A stretch of 64,000 nt of DNA from Paenibacillus_V sp046244365 (GCF_046244365.1 NZ_CP176395.1:5580001-5644000); one strand, 5' to 3'. Shown: positions 26,971 through 36,260, numbered from the stretch's first letter. The notes: generated from the sequence alone by a model not told the origin. Numbers and translations are program-made.

Positions 26971-28302
26971 CTATAGCAGATCTGCCGCAAGCTGAGCGAG
27001 ACGGGAGCGTTCGCCGCGCTCAAGCGTAATATGCCCGCTGACCGATTCGCTCTTGAAGCGTTCCACCACATAAGTCAGTCCGTTGCTGGAAGCATCCAGA
27101 TAAGGGTGATCGATTTGCTCCGGATCGCCCATAAGCACGATTTTACTGCCTTCCCCTACGCGGGATACGATCGTTTTCACCTCATGGCGGGATAAGTTTT
27201 GCGCCTCGTCGATGATTATGAATTGCCCCGGAATGGACCGCCCGCGAATATACGTAAGCGCCTCGACCTGTATGCTGCCCAGTCCTGCGAGCACCTTCTC
27301 GATATCGCCCGGCTTTTTGGTATCGAACAAAAACTCCAGGTTGTCATAAATCGGCTGCATCCACGGACGCAGCTTCTCTTCCTTCTCACCCGGCAAGTAC
27401 CCGATGTCTTTCCCCATTGGAACGACCGGCCGTGCAATCAGAAGTTTTTTGTATTTATGCTCGTCTTCGATTTTGTAGAGACCGGCCGCAAGAGCAAGAA
27501 GCGTCTTGCCGGTTCCCGCTTTCCCCGTCATCGTAACGAGCGGAATTTCGTCGTTAAGCAGCAATTCAAGCGCCATCCGCTGCTGCGCGTTGCGGGCGGT
27601 TATTCCCCAAACCGCTTCATTGCTTAAATAGAGCGGCTCCAACTTGCGTCCATCCCCATTCACTTTAAGCAGCGCCGACTTGGACGTGCCCATTTCGTCC
27701 TTCAGAATGACAAACTCGTTCGGGCGCAGTTTGAAGCTTAACTGCAAACTATTTACGCTAAGAAATCGGAAGGAATAAAATTCGTCGATGACGGCCGGAT
27801 GCACCCTTAGCGTAATGCAGCCCGTATACATATCGGTCGGGGACACGATCCGGTCATTCATATAGTCTTGTGCCGTTAACCCGAGCACATCCGCTTTAAT
27901 CCTCACCAAGGTATCCTTGCTTACGAGCACGACGCCCTTCGGATCCGGCTTATCCTGTTCCTCCGTGTGGTAATTAAGCGCTACGGCCAAAATCCGGTTG
28001 TCGTTCGTAATTTCGCCGAAAACGTCCTGCATTTTGACGAAGCTGCGGTGATTCAATTCGACCTTGATCGTTCCCCCGTTCTCCAGAGCTACGCCGTCCT
28101 GCAGCCTGCCCTGTGCTCGAAAGCCGTCAAGCAGCCGTGAAACATATCTTGCATTCCGGCCGATTTCGTCGGCCAGCCGTTTTTTCGAATCGATTTCCTC
28201 GAGCACGATAGACGGGATGATTACTTCGTTCTCGCCGAATGCGAAGACGGCGTTCGGATCCTGGAGCAAAACGTTCGTGTCAAGTACGAAGATTTTATTC
28301 AT
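26971..28302 (-). CDS. PhoH-like ATPase with N-terminal PIN domain (YlaK type)
   Basis: This 443-residue cytoplasmic protein has an N-terminal PIN nuclease-like domain (about 1-150, with VLDTNVLLQD, E and D residues) and a C-terminal PhoH ATPase domain. The ATPase domain has Walker A GKAGTGKTLLALAAG (about 257-271) and FIIIDEAQNLSRHEVKTIVSR as Walker B and sensor. Such PIN-PhoH proteins are RNA-dependent ATPases, related to toxin-antitoxin PhoH2 proteins, and B. subtilis YlaK has the same make-up. I chose ATG 28300-28302 with GGGAGGGG upstream. Its neighbours TypA, YlaH and the YlaJ-type lipoprotein follow the yla order of Bacillus. Confidence 0.92.
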   Translation of the reverse strand: MNKIFVLDTNVLLQDPNAVFAFGENEVIIPSIVLEEIDSKKRLADEIGRNARYVSRLLDGFRAQGRLQDGVALENGGTIKVELNHRSFVKMQDVFGEITNDNRILAVALNYHTEEQDKPDPKGVVLVSKDTLVRIKADVLGLTAQDYMNDRIVSPTDMYTGCITLRVHPAVIDEFYSFRFLSVNSLQLSFKLRPNEFVILKDEMGTSKSALLKVNGDGRKLEPLYLSNEAVWGITARNAQQRMALELLLNDEIPLVTMTGKAGTGKTLLALAAGLYKIEDEHKYKKLLIARPVVPMGKDIGYLPGEKEEKLRPWMQPIYDNLEFLFDTKKPGDIEKVLAGLGSIQVEALTYIRGRSIPGQFIIIDEAQNLSRHEVKTIVSRVGEGSKIVLMGDPEQIDHPYLDASSNGLTYVVERFKSESVSGHITLERGERSRLAQLAADLL

Positions 28303-28472
28303 GCAAGGTCCCCTCCCAAGATTGACTTTCGGCAGCGGAAATATACATACAAAAAACGAAGACGGACAAACTATCGTTAGCACTTGCTACCGATGTCATT
28401 CGATGCGTAAGTCGGCTCATGAGCCCGGCTCCCTATCTTACAACGCATAACCGAGCAGAAAGGACGATTCAC

Positions 28473-29027
28473 ATGAAAACGGCAATGATCGTCATCGTCG
28501 CCATGGCTTTGCTTGCCGGCTGCGGCAAGACTACCGGCAAGGGCGCTTCTTCCGGAACGCCCGCGCCAGACGGAAATGTTCGAGCGCAGCAAGCATCTCC
28601 CGAGCCGATCACCAAAGAAAACCGCCAAGCCGTAACCGAACGTTTGGAGAATCTTGTCAAAGGAATCCCTCACGTCAAAAATGCCACATGCGTCGTCGTC
28701 GGTCATACCGCCGTCGTTGGAATCGACGTGGATGGAAACATGGAACGCTCCAGAGTAGACACCATCAAATATTCGGCGGCCGAAGCTTTGCGCAAAGATC
28801 CTTACGGCGTGAATGCCTTCGTCACGGCGGATATGGACTTGGGCGACCGGCTGAGAGCCATCCGCGAGCAGATCAAGAACGGCCATCCTGTCGCCGGCTT
28901 CGCCGAAGAGCTAGGTAAAATAATCGGCCGCATCATTCCGCAGCTGCCGCGCGACATTTCACCGAAACAAGCGCCGCCTGCTCCCAAAAATGAAAATGAA
29001 CAAAATTTCGAATCGACTAATTTGTAA
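28473..29027 (+). CDS. ylaJ: YhcN/YlaJ-family sporulation lipoprotein
   Basis: This 184-residue lipoprotein has lipobox ALLAGC (residue 13) and the family core VTERLENLVKGIPHVKNATCVVVGHTAVVGIDVD, then the DPYGVNAFVTAD motif. YhcN/YlaJ proteins are found in spore envelopes and affect germination in Bacillus. I chose ATG 28473 after AAAGGA. It lies divergent from the PhoH-like gene, unlike the collinear order in B. subtilis. Confidence 0.88.
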   Translation: MKTAMIVIVAMALLAGCGKTTGKGASSGTPAPDGNVRAQQASPEPITKENRQAVTERLENLVKGIPHVKNATCVVVGHTAVVGIDVDGNMERSRVDTIKYSAAEALRKDPYGVNAFVTADMDLGDRLRAIREQIKNGHPVAGFAEELGKIIGRIIPQLPRDISPKQAPPAPKNENEQNFESTNL

Positions 29028-29068
29028 ATGGCCCCAAAAAGTCGTTTCTTTCGACAAGAGAAAAACAT

Positions 29069-29107
29069 AAAAGCCCAGTACTGCATAAGCAGTACTAGGC
29101 TTTTTTT
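29069..29107. terminator. Bidirectional terminator between ylaJ and the PNPOx-like gene
   Basis: AAGCCcAGTACTGC pairs with GCAGTACTaGGCTT around ATAA, with A- and T-runs on both flanks. The last codon of the PNPOx-like gene lies inside the right arm. Confidence 0.9.
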
Positions 29108-29547
29108 ATCGCGTCAAATACTTGTCCGTCCAGCTTATCCGCTGCACGCTTGTCATAGGTTTTCACATATTCCGGATCAACGGAAACGCGCGCGCCGTAA
29201 AACATCGCTTCGCGGACCGCTGTAACGTTCACTTCGATGCACGCCAGCTTAAGCGGGACTTCCGCAAGCGTTTCGGCGATGATCGTCGTTTCCCCGTAAA
29301 CCGCATTCAATGTACCGCCGCCAAAAAACGACAACGAAACGATCGGCGTCTTTTGGATGTTGGCGATAATACGCGAGCGTTGATCTATGGCAAACCGCAG
29401 TTTGCCGCCGTCGACCGGATAAATCCACGAAATCGCGCTCACGGTAGGAGAACCGTTATCCGCGTCTACGGTATTCAGCATAACGATCGTTTCCCTCTGC
29501 AGGATGGAGATCAGCTGCTCCGGCAAGGCTGTCAATGTTTCTGCCAT
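29095..29547 (-). CDS. Pyridoxamine 5'-phosphate oxidase-like protein
   Basis: This 150-residue cytoplasmic protein has the split-barrel flavin-binding fold of the PNPOx-like family: MLNTVDADNGSPTVSAISWIY, FAIDQRSRIIANIQKTPIVSL and a conserved tail with VSVDPEYVKTYDKRAADKLD. Members bind FMN, F420 or heme; the substrate here is unknown. I chose ATG 29545-29547, 8 bases after GGAGGG. It is collinear with the small genes upstream and the TypA block. Confidence 0.88.
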   Translation of the reverse strand: MAETLTALPEQLISILQRETIVMLNTVDADNGSPTVSAISWIYPVDGGKLRFAIDQRSRIIANIQKTPIVSLSFFGGGTLNAVYGETTIIAETLAEVPLKLACIEVNVTAVREAMFYGARVSVDPEYVKTYDKRAADKLDGQVFDAIKKA

Positions 29548-29683
29548 GCATTCAGGCCCTCCTTCTAGTTTGATCATTTTCAGTATAGCATACTGCTTCC
29601 GTAAAATCACTCGGCGCCTCTGCGGTGTTCTTATGACGAATCCCGCATACTTGTATTGTATCGTAAACCTGGCCGATATATGT

Positions 29684-29962
29684 TCACGCGTATTTCGGAT
29701 TCGACTCGATGTCCACCAGCAGCTGCCTGGAATGTTCCAGATCGAAGAGCTGCTTCTTGCTCTTTCCGTCCGCTTCGAATTGCACATGAACCATCGTAGC
29801 ATCCTGTGCCGCGATTCGGAATGAAGTCAGCTTATGGTCTTCAGTCAGAATTTGCTCGAAAAAATCGAGCGTTTCCTTCGCTGCCTGATCATCCGGCCGA
29901 GCTTCCGAAACGATCTTGATCTGCAGCCAGTTGAATAAAGCGTCCTGTAAGGTCACCGTCAT
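29684..29962 (-). CDS. Small conserved-looking protein of unknown function
   Basis: This soluble protein of 92 residues is alpha-helical at the start (TLQDALFNWLQIKIVSEA) and later has beta strands (FRIAAQDATMVHVQFEAD). I do not recognise the family. Its ATG overlaps the stop codon of the preceding gene (ATGATGA), so translation is coupled. A start one codon upstream at 29965 is equally possible. The pair lies inside the yla-like block. Confidence 0.72.
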   Translation of the reverse strand: MTVTLQDALFNWLQIKIVSEARPDDQAAKETLDFFEQILTEDHKLTSFRIAAQDATMVHVQFEADGKSKKQLFDLEHSRQLLVDIESNPKYA

Positions 29963-30423
29963 CATTCCTCTCTTAATAAAATCACCTGATAGCCGCTTTG
30001 CAGCCAAGCGATCATCGCCTTCAGCCATTCCAACTGAATCGGCGACCAGCCGGCGTCATTCCGATTCACCGCAGCGCCATCGCCTACCCCGGGGCATTGC
30101 TCCAGCCATTGCAAGCATTCGCGCGCGCTAGGCAGCCGGTCGAAAAAGGCTTGCGCGCAGTGGGAAAGCTCGAGCGGATCCCCATCGAATGCGATGTCGA
30201 GGCCGCCGTCTAACGGAATGAAAGCATCCTCCGTCCCGCATGCGTCTTCATCGTCGTCGCCAGGCAGCAAGTTGGCTTTGAAAAGCAAGAGAAGCCTTGC
30301 ATGAACGGCGCTTAGCCGTTCCCGAAAAGCGTTCAACTCGAAAAGCGGAGCGCACAACAGCCGCTCCGCCCTCACTATTAGCTTGTCATCGTTCGTTACA
30401 GGCGTCAACCAGAAATTCGCCAA
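29962..30423 (-). CDS. Uncharacterised 153-residue protein
   Basis: This soluble acidic protein starts at TTG (30421-30423), 8 bases after AGGGGTG. It contains a run of acidic residues (LPGDDDEDACGTEDAF) and a C-terminal helix (WLKAMIAWLQSGYQVILLREE). No family recognised. It overlaps the next gene by one base and follows the YlaH gene by 55 bases, so all three probably share a transcript. Confidence 0.7.
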   Translation of the reverse strand: MANFWLTPVTNDDKLIVRAERLLCAPLFELNAFRERLSAVHARLLLLFKANLLPGDDDEDACGTEDAFIPLDGGLDIAFDGDPLELSHCAQAFFDRLPSARECLQWLEQCPGVGDGAAVNRNDAGWSPIQLEWLKAMIAWLQSGYQVILLREE

Positions 30424-30478
30424 GCTGCGTCACCCCTGTTCCGCTTCACAGGCCGGTTATCGTTAAGCAAGCACTTCC

Positions 30479-30763
30479 TTATTGCTTCCGCTTTTGTCTG
30501 GCTTCCACCCAATAGCGGATACGGACGAGAAACATGAGACCGACGGCTACCGCCAAGCAAGGCACGATCGGCAATTGCAAGTCAACCTGGAACAGCAGCA
30601 GAACGAATGCGCCGACCGCAATGAGCAAATAAACGATCGCTTCCTTCAAAATCGGCAGTCTGCGTACCCGGAATACCTTGTTATACACGTAAACCAGGAA
30701 AATGTAGATCAGAATGTAGGTGATCCACGGATGCGTGACGAGCCATCCCGTAATTGTGCTCAT
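30479..30763 (-). CDS. ylaH: YlaH-like membrane protein
   Basis: This 94-residue protein has three membrane segments (WITYILIYIFLVYVYNKVF, AIVYLLIAVGAFVLLLFQ and LPIVPCLAVAVGLMFLVRI) and matches YlaH. In Bacillus ylaH follows typA, as here. I chose ATG 30761-30763 with AGGAGG 10 bases upstream. Function unknown. Confidence 0.85.
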   Translation of the reverse strand: MSTITGWLVTHPWITYILIYIFLVYVYNKVFRVRRLPILKEAIVYLLIAVGAFVLLLFQVDLQLPIVPCLAVAVGLMFLVRIRYWVEARQKRKQ

Positions 30764-30915
30764 TTTGAGAGAACCTCCTGCACACTTTGCGAAGCGAAGT
30801 GACTTCCAAAGGATATGCTGTACTTTGCAAAGCAATAAAGCCTTTGAAAGATCGGTATGTAGTTCAAAGGCGCGGACCGGGGCCTAAGCTCCAGCCTCAC
30901 GCCTTCGAGGTATGC

Positions 30916-32754
30916 TTACGCGTTAGCTTCCGCCATTTTGCGGTGTTTCTCGGCGCGCTCGCGTTCGCTTTTATTCAAAATCTTTTTGCGCAAACGAATC
31001 GACTTCGGCGTAATTTCGCAATACTCGTCGTCGTTCAAATATTCAAGCGCTCCTTCAAGCGAGTAAAGACGAGGTGTTTTCATTTTGACCGTATCGTCTT
31101 TACCGGCGGAACGGATATTCGTCAGCTGCTTTTCTTTGCAAATGTTCACGATAATATCGTTGTCGCGAGTGTGCTCGCCGACGATCATGCCTTCATACAC
31201 GTTCGCGCCCGGCTCCAGGAACAAAATGCCGCGATCCTCGATCGACAAAATGCCGTACAGGGTCGAAACGCCGGTATCGCTCGATACGAGCACGCCTTGA
31301 TGGCGTCCGCCGACATTGTTGCCGGAGTACGGACCGTAGCTGTCGAACGCATGGTTCATGACGCCGTAGCCGCGGGTCAAGGTCAAGAAGTACGTACGGT
31401 ACCCGATCAGGCCGCGAGCCGGAATCAGGAACTCCAGACGAACTTGACCCGAGTTGTTGACCATGTTGACCATTTCCGCTTTGCGCGTTCCCAGGCTTTC
31501 CATGACCGCTCCCATGCTTTCTTCTGGGACGTCGATGATCAAACGCTCGTACGGCTCCATCTTCTGGCCGTCGATTTCTTTAATGATAACTTCCGGCTTG
31601 GAAACTTGAAGCTCGAAGCCTTCGCGGCGCATATTCTCGATCAGGATGCCGAGGTGAAGCTCTCCGCGTCCGGCTACGATGAATGCGTCCGGGCTTTCGG
31701 TTTCATAGACGCGCAAGCTGACGTCCGTTTCCACTTCTTTGAACAAACGTTCGCGAAGCTTACGGGACGTTACCCATTTGCCTTCTTTACCTGCGAACGG
31801 GCTGTTGTTGACGAGGAACGTCATTTGCAGCGTCGGTTCGTCGATCTTAAGAACAGGCAGCGCTTCAGGATTGGCCGGATCGGCAATCGTTTCGCCGATG
31901 TTAATCTCTTTAATGCCCGCAATCGCGATGATATCGCCTGCGCCCGCTTGTTCCACTTCGACCCGCTTCAAGCCTTGGAAACCGAACAGCTTCTCGATGC
32001 GCGCTTGCTTGATGCCGCCTTCGCGCGTCATGACAGCTACGGGCTGTCCTTGACGGATTACGCCGCGGTTGACGCGGCCGATCGCGATGCGGCCCAAATA
32101 TTCATTGTAGTCCATCAGCGTAACGAGGAATTGCAGAGGCTCGTCAACGCTTTCCGTCGGCGACGGGATTTGCTCGACGATGGTCTCGTACAGAGCTTCC
32201 ATGTTGCTGTCCTGCTGCTCCGCGTTCAAGCTGGACGTACCTTGCAGACCCGATGCATATACGACGTTGAATTCAAGCTGCTCGTCGTTCGCTCCCAGCT
32301 CGATGAACAAATCCAGAACCTCGTCTACCACCTCTGCGGGACGAGCGTTCGGACGGTCGATTTTGTTAACGACGACGATCGGCTTCAGTCCGTGCTCAAG
32401 CGCCTTGCGCAGAACGAACTTCGTCTGCGGCATACAGCCTTCGAATGCGTCGACAACGAGCAATACGCCGTCGACCATTTTCATAATCCGCTCCACCTCG
32501 CCGCCAAAGTCGGCGTGACCCGGCGTGTCGACGATGTTTACCAAGTAGTCCTTGTAGTGAATGGCCGTGTTCTTGGCCAAGATCGTAATGCCCCGCTCCC
32601 GCTCCAAATCGTTGGAGTCCATCGCCCGCTCCTGAATCGCCTCGTGCTCCCGGAATACCCCGGACTGCTGAAGCAATTTGTCGACAAGCGTCGTTTTCCC
32701 ATGGTCAACGTGGGCAATAATCGCAATATTCCGTATCTTCTCGCGTGAATGCAT
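30916..32754 (-). CDS. typA: Ribosome-associated GTPase TypA/BipA
   Basis: This 612-residue translational GTPase of the EF-G/LepA superfamily acts in ribosome assembly and stress or cold adaptation. The G1 motif is AHVDHGKTT (about 13-21). It also has SNDLERERGITI, DTPGHADF, NKIDRPNARP and the BipA-specific C-terminal region. Length is standard. ATG start with AAAGGG. A consensus-like promoter lies 66-94 bases upstream. Confidence 0.98.
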   Translation of the reverse strand: MHSREKIRNIAIIAHVDHGKTTLVDKLLQQSGVFREHEAIQERAMDSNDLERERGITILAKNTAIHYKDYLVNIVDTPGHADFGGEVERIMKMVDGVLLVVDAFEGCMPQTKFVLRKALEHGLKPIVVVNKIDRPNARPAEVVDEVLDLFIELGANDEQLEFNVVYASGLQGTSSLNAEQQDSNMEALYETIVEQIPSPTESVDEPLQFLVTLMDYNEYLGRIAIGRVNRGVIRQGQPVAVMTREGGIKQARIEKLFGFQGLKRVEVEQAGAGDIIAIAGIKEINIGETIADPANPEALPVLKIDEPTLQMTFLVNNSPFAGKEGKWVTSRKLRERLFKEVETDVSLRVYETESPDAFIVAGRGELHLGILIENMRREGFELQVSKPEVIIKEIDGQKMEPYERLIIDVPEESMGAVMESLGTRKAEMVNMVNNSGQVRLEFLIPARGLIGYRTYFLTLTRGYGVMNHAFDSYGPYSGNNVGGRHQGVLVSSDTGVSTLYGILSIEDRGILFLEPGANVYEGMIVGEHTRDNDIIVNICKEKQLTNIRSAGKDDTVKMKTPRLYSLEGALEYLNDDEYCEITPKSIRLRKKILNKSERERAEKHRKMAEANA

Positions 32755-32819
32755 GCTTCAAACCCTTTCGCTCACAAAATAAGCGCCGGACGAAAGCGCC
32801 GACGCTAACTAATCACCTT

Positions 32820-32848
32820 ATTATAACCGGATTGCATGATCCGCGCAA
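32820..32848 (-). promoter_or_regulatory. Sigma-A promoter of typA
   Basis: On the minus strand, TTGCGC (32843-32848), 17 bases, then TATAAT (32820-32825). The -10 box is perfect. Confidence 0.7.
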
Positions 32849-32985
32849 GAAGCAGCTGCTGGGAATCCGGCCGCTAAAGCGAAAAATGTCTTCTTTTGGC
32901 TTTCATTCACACTTCAAAACCGCGAAGCGTTTTATGAAAACAACATATATGTTATTACATTTATGCGTTTCAAGGTCCCCGTACC

Positions 32986-33849
32986 TTATTTCGCCTTGAC
33001 TACCTCCGCTTTCGCCAGCCTCCACTCTTGGCCGGACCACTTCCATACGGAATAGGCGTAGGCAATCGTATCGGCATTTGCGACCCCGGTGATACGCTGA
33101 ACTCCGGAAAGCTCGCAGACGCCGTCTTTATCGATAACGACAGGCTTAAGCTCGCTAAAGGCATTCACGCTCACTTCAACGGGCTTAACCAGCCTGCCGT
33201 TTTTGTACACGCCCGCTTCATCGTATATCTTTTTTCGGTCCCTTAAATCGATGGTATACGTCTTGCCTGTCTCCGGTACCGTGATTTTCGCTTTATACCC
33301 GTTCTGAAGCGAGCCGGTAATCGCAAGCGGACTGGGAAGCGGCATCTTTACCGGCTTATTGTCCTTGGCCGAAAACAAGTAATAGTCGGACGTCCCCCCG
33401 CTTCCTCCGGTCGAAGCCGAAACGAGCATATCCGCGGCTTTGTCGCCGTTCACATCGCAGAAGGCCAGCTGCGGCGCGTATCCGCCCTCCGATTGAAACA
33501 GCAGGTAAGATTGATTGGCCGGATCGTCGACCGCCACGTACAGATGATCGAAATACGGACTATCGGCCTCCAGCTTGTGTCCGAGGAGCAGCACCGAATC
33601 CGGCTTCCCGTCACCGGTCACGTCAGCAACCGACCGCTGAATTTCCTGGAGAGACAATGGCGTGTGCCGATGCGTCCCCTTGGGTGAAGGCGGAGGGTCG
33701 ATAGCGGAATGAGGCGCGTAAACGGCGGAGCTGACGGTCAAAACGGTTGCCGCGGCTTCGTCCGAATTTAGCAAGGAAGCCCCTGCAGCAGGCGCGCCAA
33801 GCCAAGCGAATACCGCAAAAGAGCATGCGGCGGCTAAAACGATACGCAT
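32986..33849 (-). CDS. Secreted VCBS/FG-GAP-repeat protein
   Basis: This 287-residue exported protein has a signal peptide (about 1-25, ending GASLL). It carries two calcium-binding-type FG-GAP/VCBS repeats, DVTGDGKPDSVLLLG and DVNGDKAADMLVSAS, then a beta-rich C-terminus. Such repeats form beta-propeller blades or calcium loops. I chose ATG 33847-33849, 8 bases after GGAGG; the ATG at 33853-33855 is too close to that site. It is encoded alone between typA and ugpQ. Confidence 0.85.
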   Translation of the reverse strand: MRIVLAAACSFAVFAWLGAPAAGASLLNSDEAAATVLTVSSAVYAPHSAIDPPPSPKGTHRHTPLSLQEIQRSVADVTGDGKPDSVLLLGHKLEADSPYFDHLYVAVDDPANQSYLLFQSEGGYAPQLAFCDVNGDKAADMLVSASTGGSGGTSDYYLFSAKDNKPVKMPLPSPLAITGSLQNGYKAKITVPETGKTYTIDLRDRKKIYDEAGVYKNGRLVKPVEVSVNAFSELKPVVIDKDGVCELSGVQRITGVANADTIAYAYSVWKWSGQEWRLAKAEVVKAK

Positions 33850-33931
33850 GTCCATTTCCTCCTTTTATCCAAACCTTTCCTAACCTTCTTTACTCTGCCC
33901 AAACGAGAAAATATTCATGCGAACGAGCTGC

Positions 33932-33970
33932 AAAAAAGCCCGATCCGGCTAATCGTTTGCCGGTCGGGCT
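33932..33970 (-). terminator. Terminator after ugpQ
   Basis: AGCCCGA..CCGGC pairs with GCCGG..TCGGGCT; the minus strand ends in TTTTTT. It closes the HAD-glpP-ugpQ operon. Confidence 0.9.
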
Positions 33971-34010
33971 GCTGCGGAAGCCAGTCTATTATGTAGTTCC
34001 CGTTCGTGCG

Positions 34011-34751
34011 TTACAGCCCCATGTTATCGAGAACGTTCTTCAGCCGGCCCGGATAATCCGTAATGATGCCGGAAACGCCGTATTCCGCAGCTTTGCGAAG
34101 CTGGTCTTCGGCATTGATCGTCCACGGGTATACTTGCAAGCCTTGCGAAACCGCATCTCGTACGTCTTCTTGATTCAAGCTGAAGAAATGCGGATGCAGA
34201 GAATAGACCGGAACCCCGAGCAGGCTCGCCAGCGCCGCATGCCGGACAGGCGTGAAGCTGTAAAGCAAGCCGATCTGCACCTCCGGCTCAAGCAGCTTCA
34301 GGAATGCAAGGCATTTATGATCGAAGGACGATACGACTACGCTGGATAAGCGTCCCGTACGGCGAAGAAGCTCAGCCAGCGCATGCTCCGTACGGCGGCC
34401 GTAAGACCCTTTTATTTCAACATTAATGACGATGCTCGGAGGGACAAGCTCAAACACCTGCTCCAGCGTAGGAATGCGTTCGCCCGCATATTTCTCGTGA
34501 AACCAGCTACCTGCGTCAGCCGTCTGAATTTCAGCCAAAGTCAGTTCGCTAATGGCTCCCGTACGATCCGTCGTCCGGTCGAGCGTCGTATCGTGACAGA
34601 CGACAATATGCCCGTCCTTGGATAGATGAACGTCCAGCTCGATGGCATGGCAGCCCTGCTCCAAACCGAGCTTGAATGCTCCCAGAGTATTTTCGGGCGC
34701 TTCTCCGGATGCTCCTCTGTGCGCGATAATCAGTGGTCGAATTGCTGTCAT
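34011..34751 (-). CDS. ugpQ: Glycerophosphodiester phosphodiesterase
   Basis: This 246-residue enzyme hydrolyses glycerophosphodiesters to glycerol-3-phosphate and an alcohol. Motifs: IIAHRGASGEAPENT with the catalytic His-Arg and Glu, and ELDVHLSKDGHIVVCHD with metal-binding Glu/Asp and His. No signal peptide, so it is cytoplasmic. ATG start with a GAGAGAAGAGG purine-rich site. It follows glpP by 70 bases, consistent with control by glycerol-3-phosphate. Confidence 0.95.
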   Translation of the reverse strand: MTAIRPLIIAHRGASGEAPENTLGAFKLGLEQGCHAIELDVHLSKDGHIVVCHDTTLDRTTDRTGAISELTLAEIQTADAGSWFHEKYAGERIPTLEQVFELVPPSIVINVEIKGSYGRRTEHALAELLRRTGRLSSVVVSSFDHKCLAFLKLLEPEVQIGLLYSFTPVRHAALASLLGVPVYSLHPHFFSLNQEDVRDAVSQGLQVYPWTINAEDQLRKAAEYGVSGIITDYPGRLKNVLDNMGL

Positions 34752-34821
34752 TTCCTCTTCTCTCCCATTCCGAATGAAATATGTCGCTTATTGCTTTAGG
34801 CTAGTACGCGTTTGGGATTAG

Positions 34822-35376
34822 CTACCACAGCTCCACCGATCCGACGGACACCGCAAGAGCGCCGGCGCGAAGCGATTCGTCGATCTCCTCCTGGTTGTCG
34901 ACAAGTCCGCCTGCAATGATCGGAAGCGGCGTCATGTTCGTCATTTCGCGGATAATGCGCGGCATAATCCCGGGCATGACTTCAATCGCGTCTGGAATGC
35001 TGCTTTCAACCGACTTTATGCCTCGGGCAACCGCGCTTCGGTCAATCAGAAAAATACGTTGGATCGCCATCAGATTCATTTCTCTGGCAAACCGGATCAG
35101 GTTGCTCTTGGTCGAAATGATGCCCGTCGGTTTTACGTGCTGAGCCACATACGCAACGCCGCTACGATCCGCCGCAATGCCCTCGACAAATTCCATATGA
35201 ATAAATACATGTTTTCCCGCTGCTTTCACGCGATCGACCAGCTGCTTCAGATTGAAGATCGAGCCGGTCAGCAGGAAGACGACATTGACGCGGCCCGCGA
35301 TTGCGCGATCCAGATCTTCTTCCTTTTGCACGGCTGCGATTGTCTGGTAGTCCACCATATCGACGATTTTGTACAA
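34822..35376 (-). CDS. glpP: Glycerol-3-phosphate-responsive antiterminator GlpP
   Basis: This 184-residue RNA-binding protein of the GlpP family binds mRNA leaders of glycerol genes with glycerol-3-phosphate and prevents termination in Bacillus. The TIM-barrel-like pattern includes VFLLTGSIFNLKQLVDRVKAAGKHVFIHMEFVEG and the DRSAVARGIKSVESSIPDAIEVMPG region. It starts at TTG (35374-35376), 8 bases after GGGGGC. It is flanked by the HAD phosphatase and ugpQ genes. Confidence 0.95.
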   Translation of the reverse strand: MYKIVDMVDYQTIAAVQKEEDLDRAIAGRVNVVFLLTGSIFNLKQLVDRVKAAGKHVFIHMEFVEGIAADRSGVAYVAQHVKPTGIISTKSNLIRFAREMNLMAIQRIFLIDRSAVARGIKSVESSIPDAIEVMPGIMPRIIREMTNMTPLPIIAGGLVDNQEEIDESLRAGALAVSVGSVELW

Positions 35377-35442
35377 TGCGTCTGCCCCCTTCTTTCACAG
35401 CTTCAGTATATCATCTTTCATGGGCGCAGGAACCAAAAAACG

Positions 35443-36216
35443 CTACAGCGACAATAGCGATTCGATGCTGGGGACGACATGCGCCGGCTTATCGGGGGAG
35501 CATGCCGCCATATCCTGAGTGCTGACGCCGGTAAGCACAAGGACGGATTGCATGCCCCCGTCGTTCCCCATCCGAATGTCCGTTTCAAGACGGTCGCCAA
35601 CGGCGTAACAATCGGCAGCATCGATCCCCAGCTGCTTGACCGCCGTTTGTGCGGCGATCAAAGACGGCTTGCCGACAACCATGTCGATAGGCTTGCCGGT
35701 AGCTGCCTCCAATGCGGCTATGATCGTTCCCGTATCGGGAAGCTGGCCGTTCTCCACCGGGCAAGTAAAATCCGGATTGGACGCTACGATAAAGGCGCCC
35801 CGCATCGCCGCCTGATAAAGCAAATTCAGCTTTTGGTACGTAAACTCGCGATCCCAGGACAAGATGAGGTAATCGGCCTCTTCGCTGTTTTCCGTTAACG
35901 GAACGCCGTGCTCCTTGAGCTCGTCGATAATCGGCTGCTCGCCTATGACGTAAGCTTTTTGCCCCGCTTGCATCCTGTCGCTTAAATATTTCGCCACAAG
36001 CATAGAAGAATTAAGCACATCGGAGAGCTGCGCGGGGATGCCCATATCGGCCAGTTTCTTCACATAAGACGAACGGGAAGCAATCGGTTTATTCGTTAAA
36101 AACACGACCCTATCCCCGCGGTCCCGCAGCGCACGGATCGTTTCGGCCGCGCCGGCGATCATCTTGTCGCCCAAATACACGGTTCCGTCCAAATCGAAGA
36201 CGAATCCTCTCGTCAT
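35443..36216 (-). CDS. HAD-IIA phosphatase (NagD/AraL-like)
   Basis: This 257-residue HAD-superfamily hydrolase has motif I FDLDGTVYLG (7-16), motif II FLTNK (about 40-44), a C2 cap, motif III lysine in GKPSL and motif IV GDRLETDIRMG. Relatives dephosphorylate sugar phosphates or glycerol phosphate. Its place before glpP and ugpQ suggests a phospho-glycerol substrate, which is inference. ATG start with GGGGAGG. Its leader contains a strong promoter and a large terminator. Confidence 0.93.
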   Translation of the reverse strand: MTRGFVFDLDGTVYLGDKMIAGAAETIRALRDRGDRVVFLTNKPIASRSSYVKKLADMGIPAQLSDVLNSSMLVAKYLSDRMQAGQKAYVIGEQPIIDELKEHGVPLTENSEEADYLILSWDREFTYQKLNLLYQAAMRGAFIVASNPDFTCPVENGQLPDTGTIIAALEAATGKPIDMVVGKPSLIAAQTAVKQLGIDAADCYAVGDRLETDIRMGNDGGMQSVLVLTGVSTQDMAACSPDKPAHVVPSIESLLSL

Positions 36217-36260
36217 GTTGTCCTCCCCATTGATCAGCGGCCGTTTTGTTTTCGTACAGC

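Noticed and set aside
30787..32748. 653-residue plus-strand frame over typA
   Set aside because: It is a shadow of the strongly conserved typA gene, with no family match or ribosome site.
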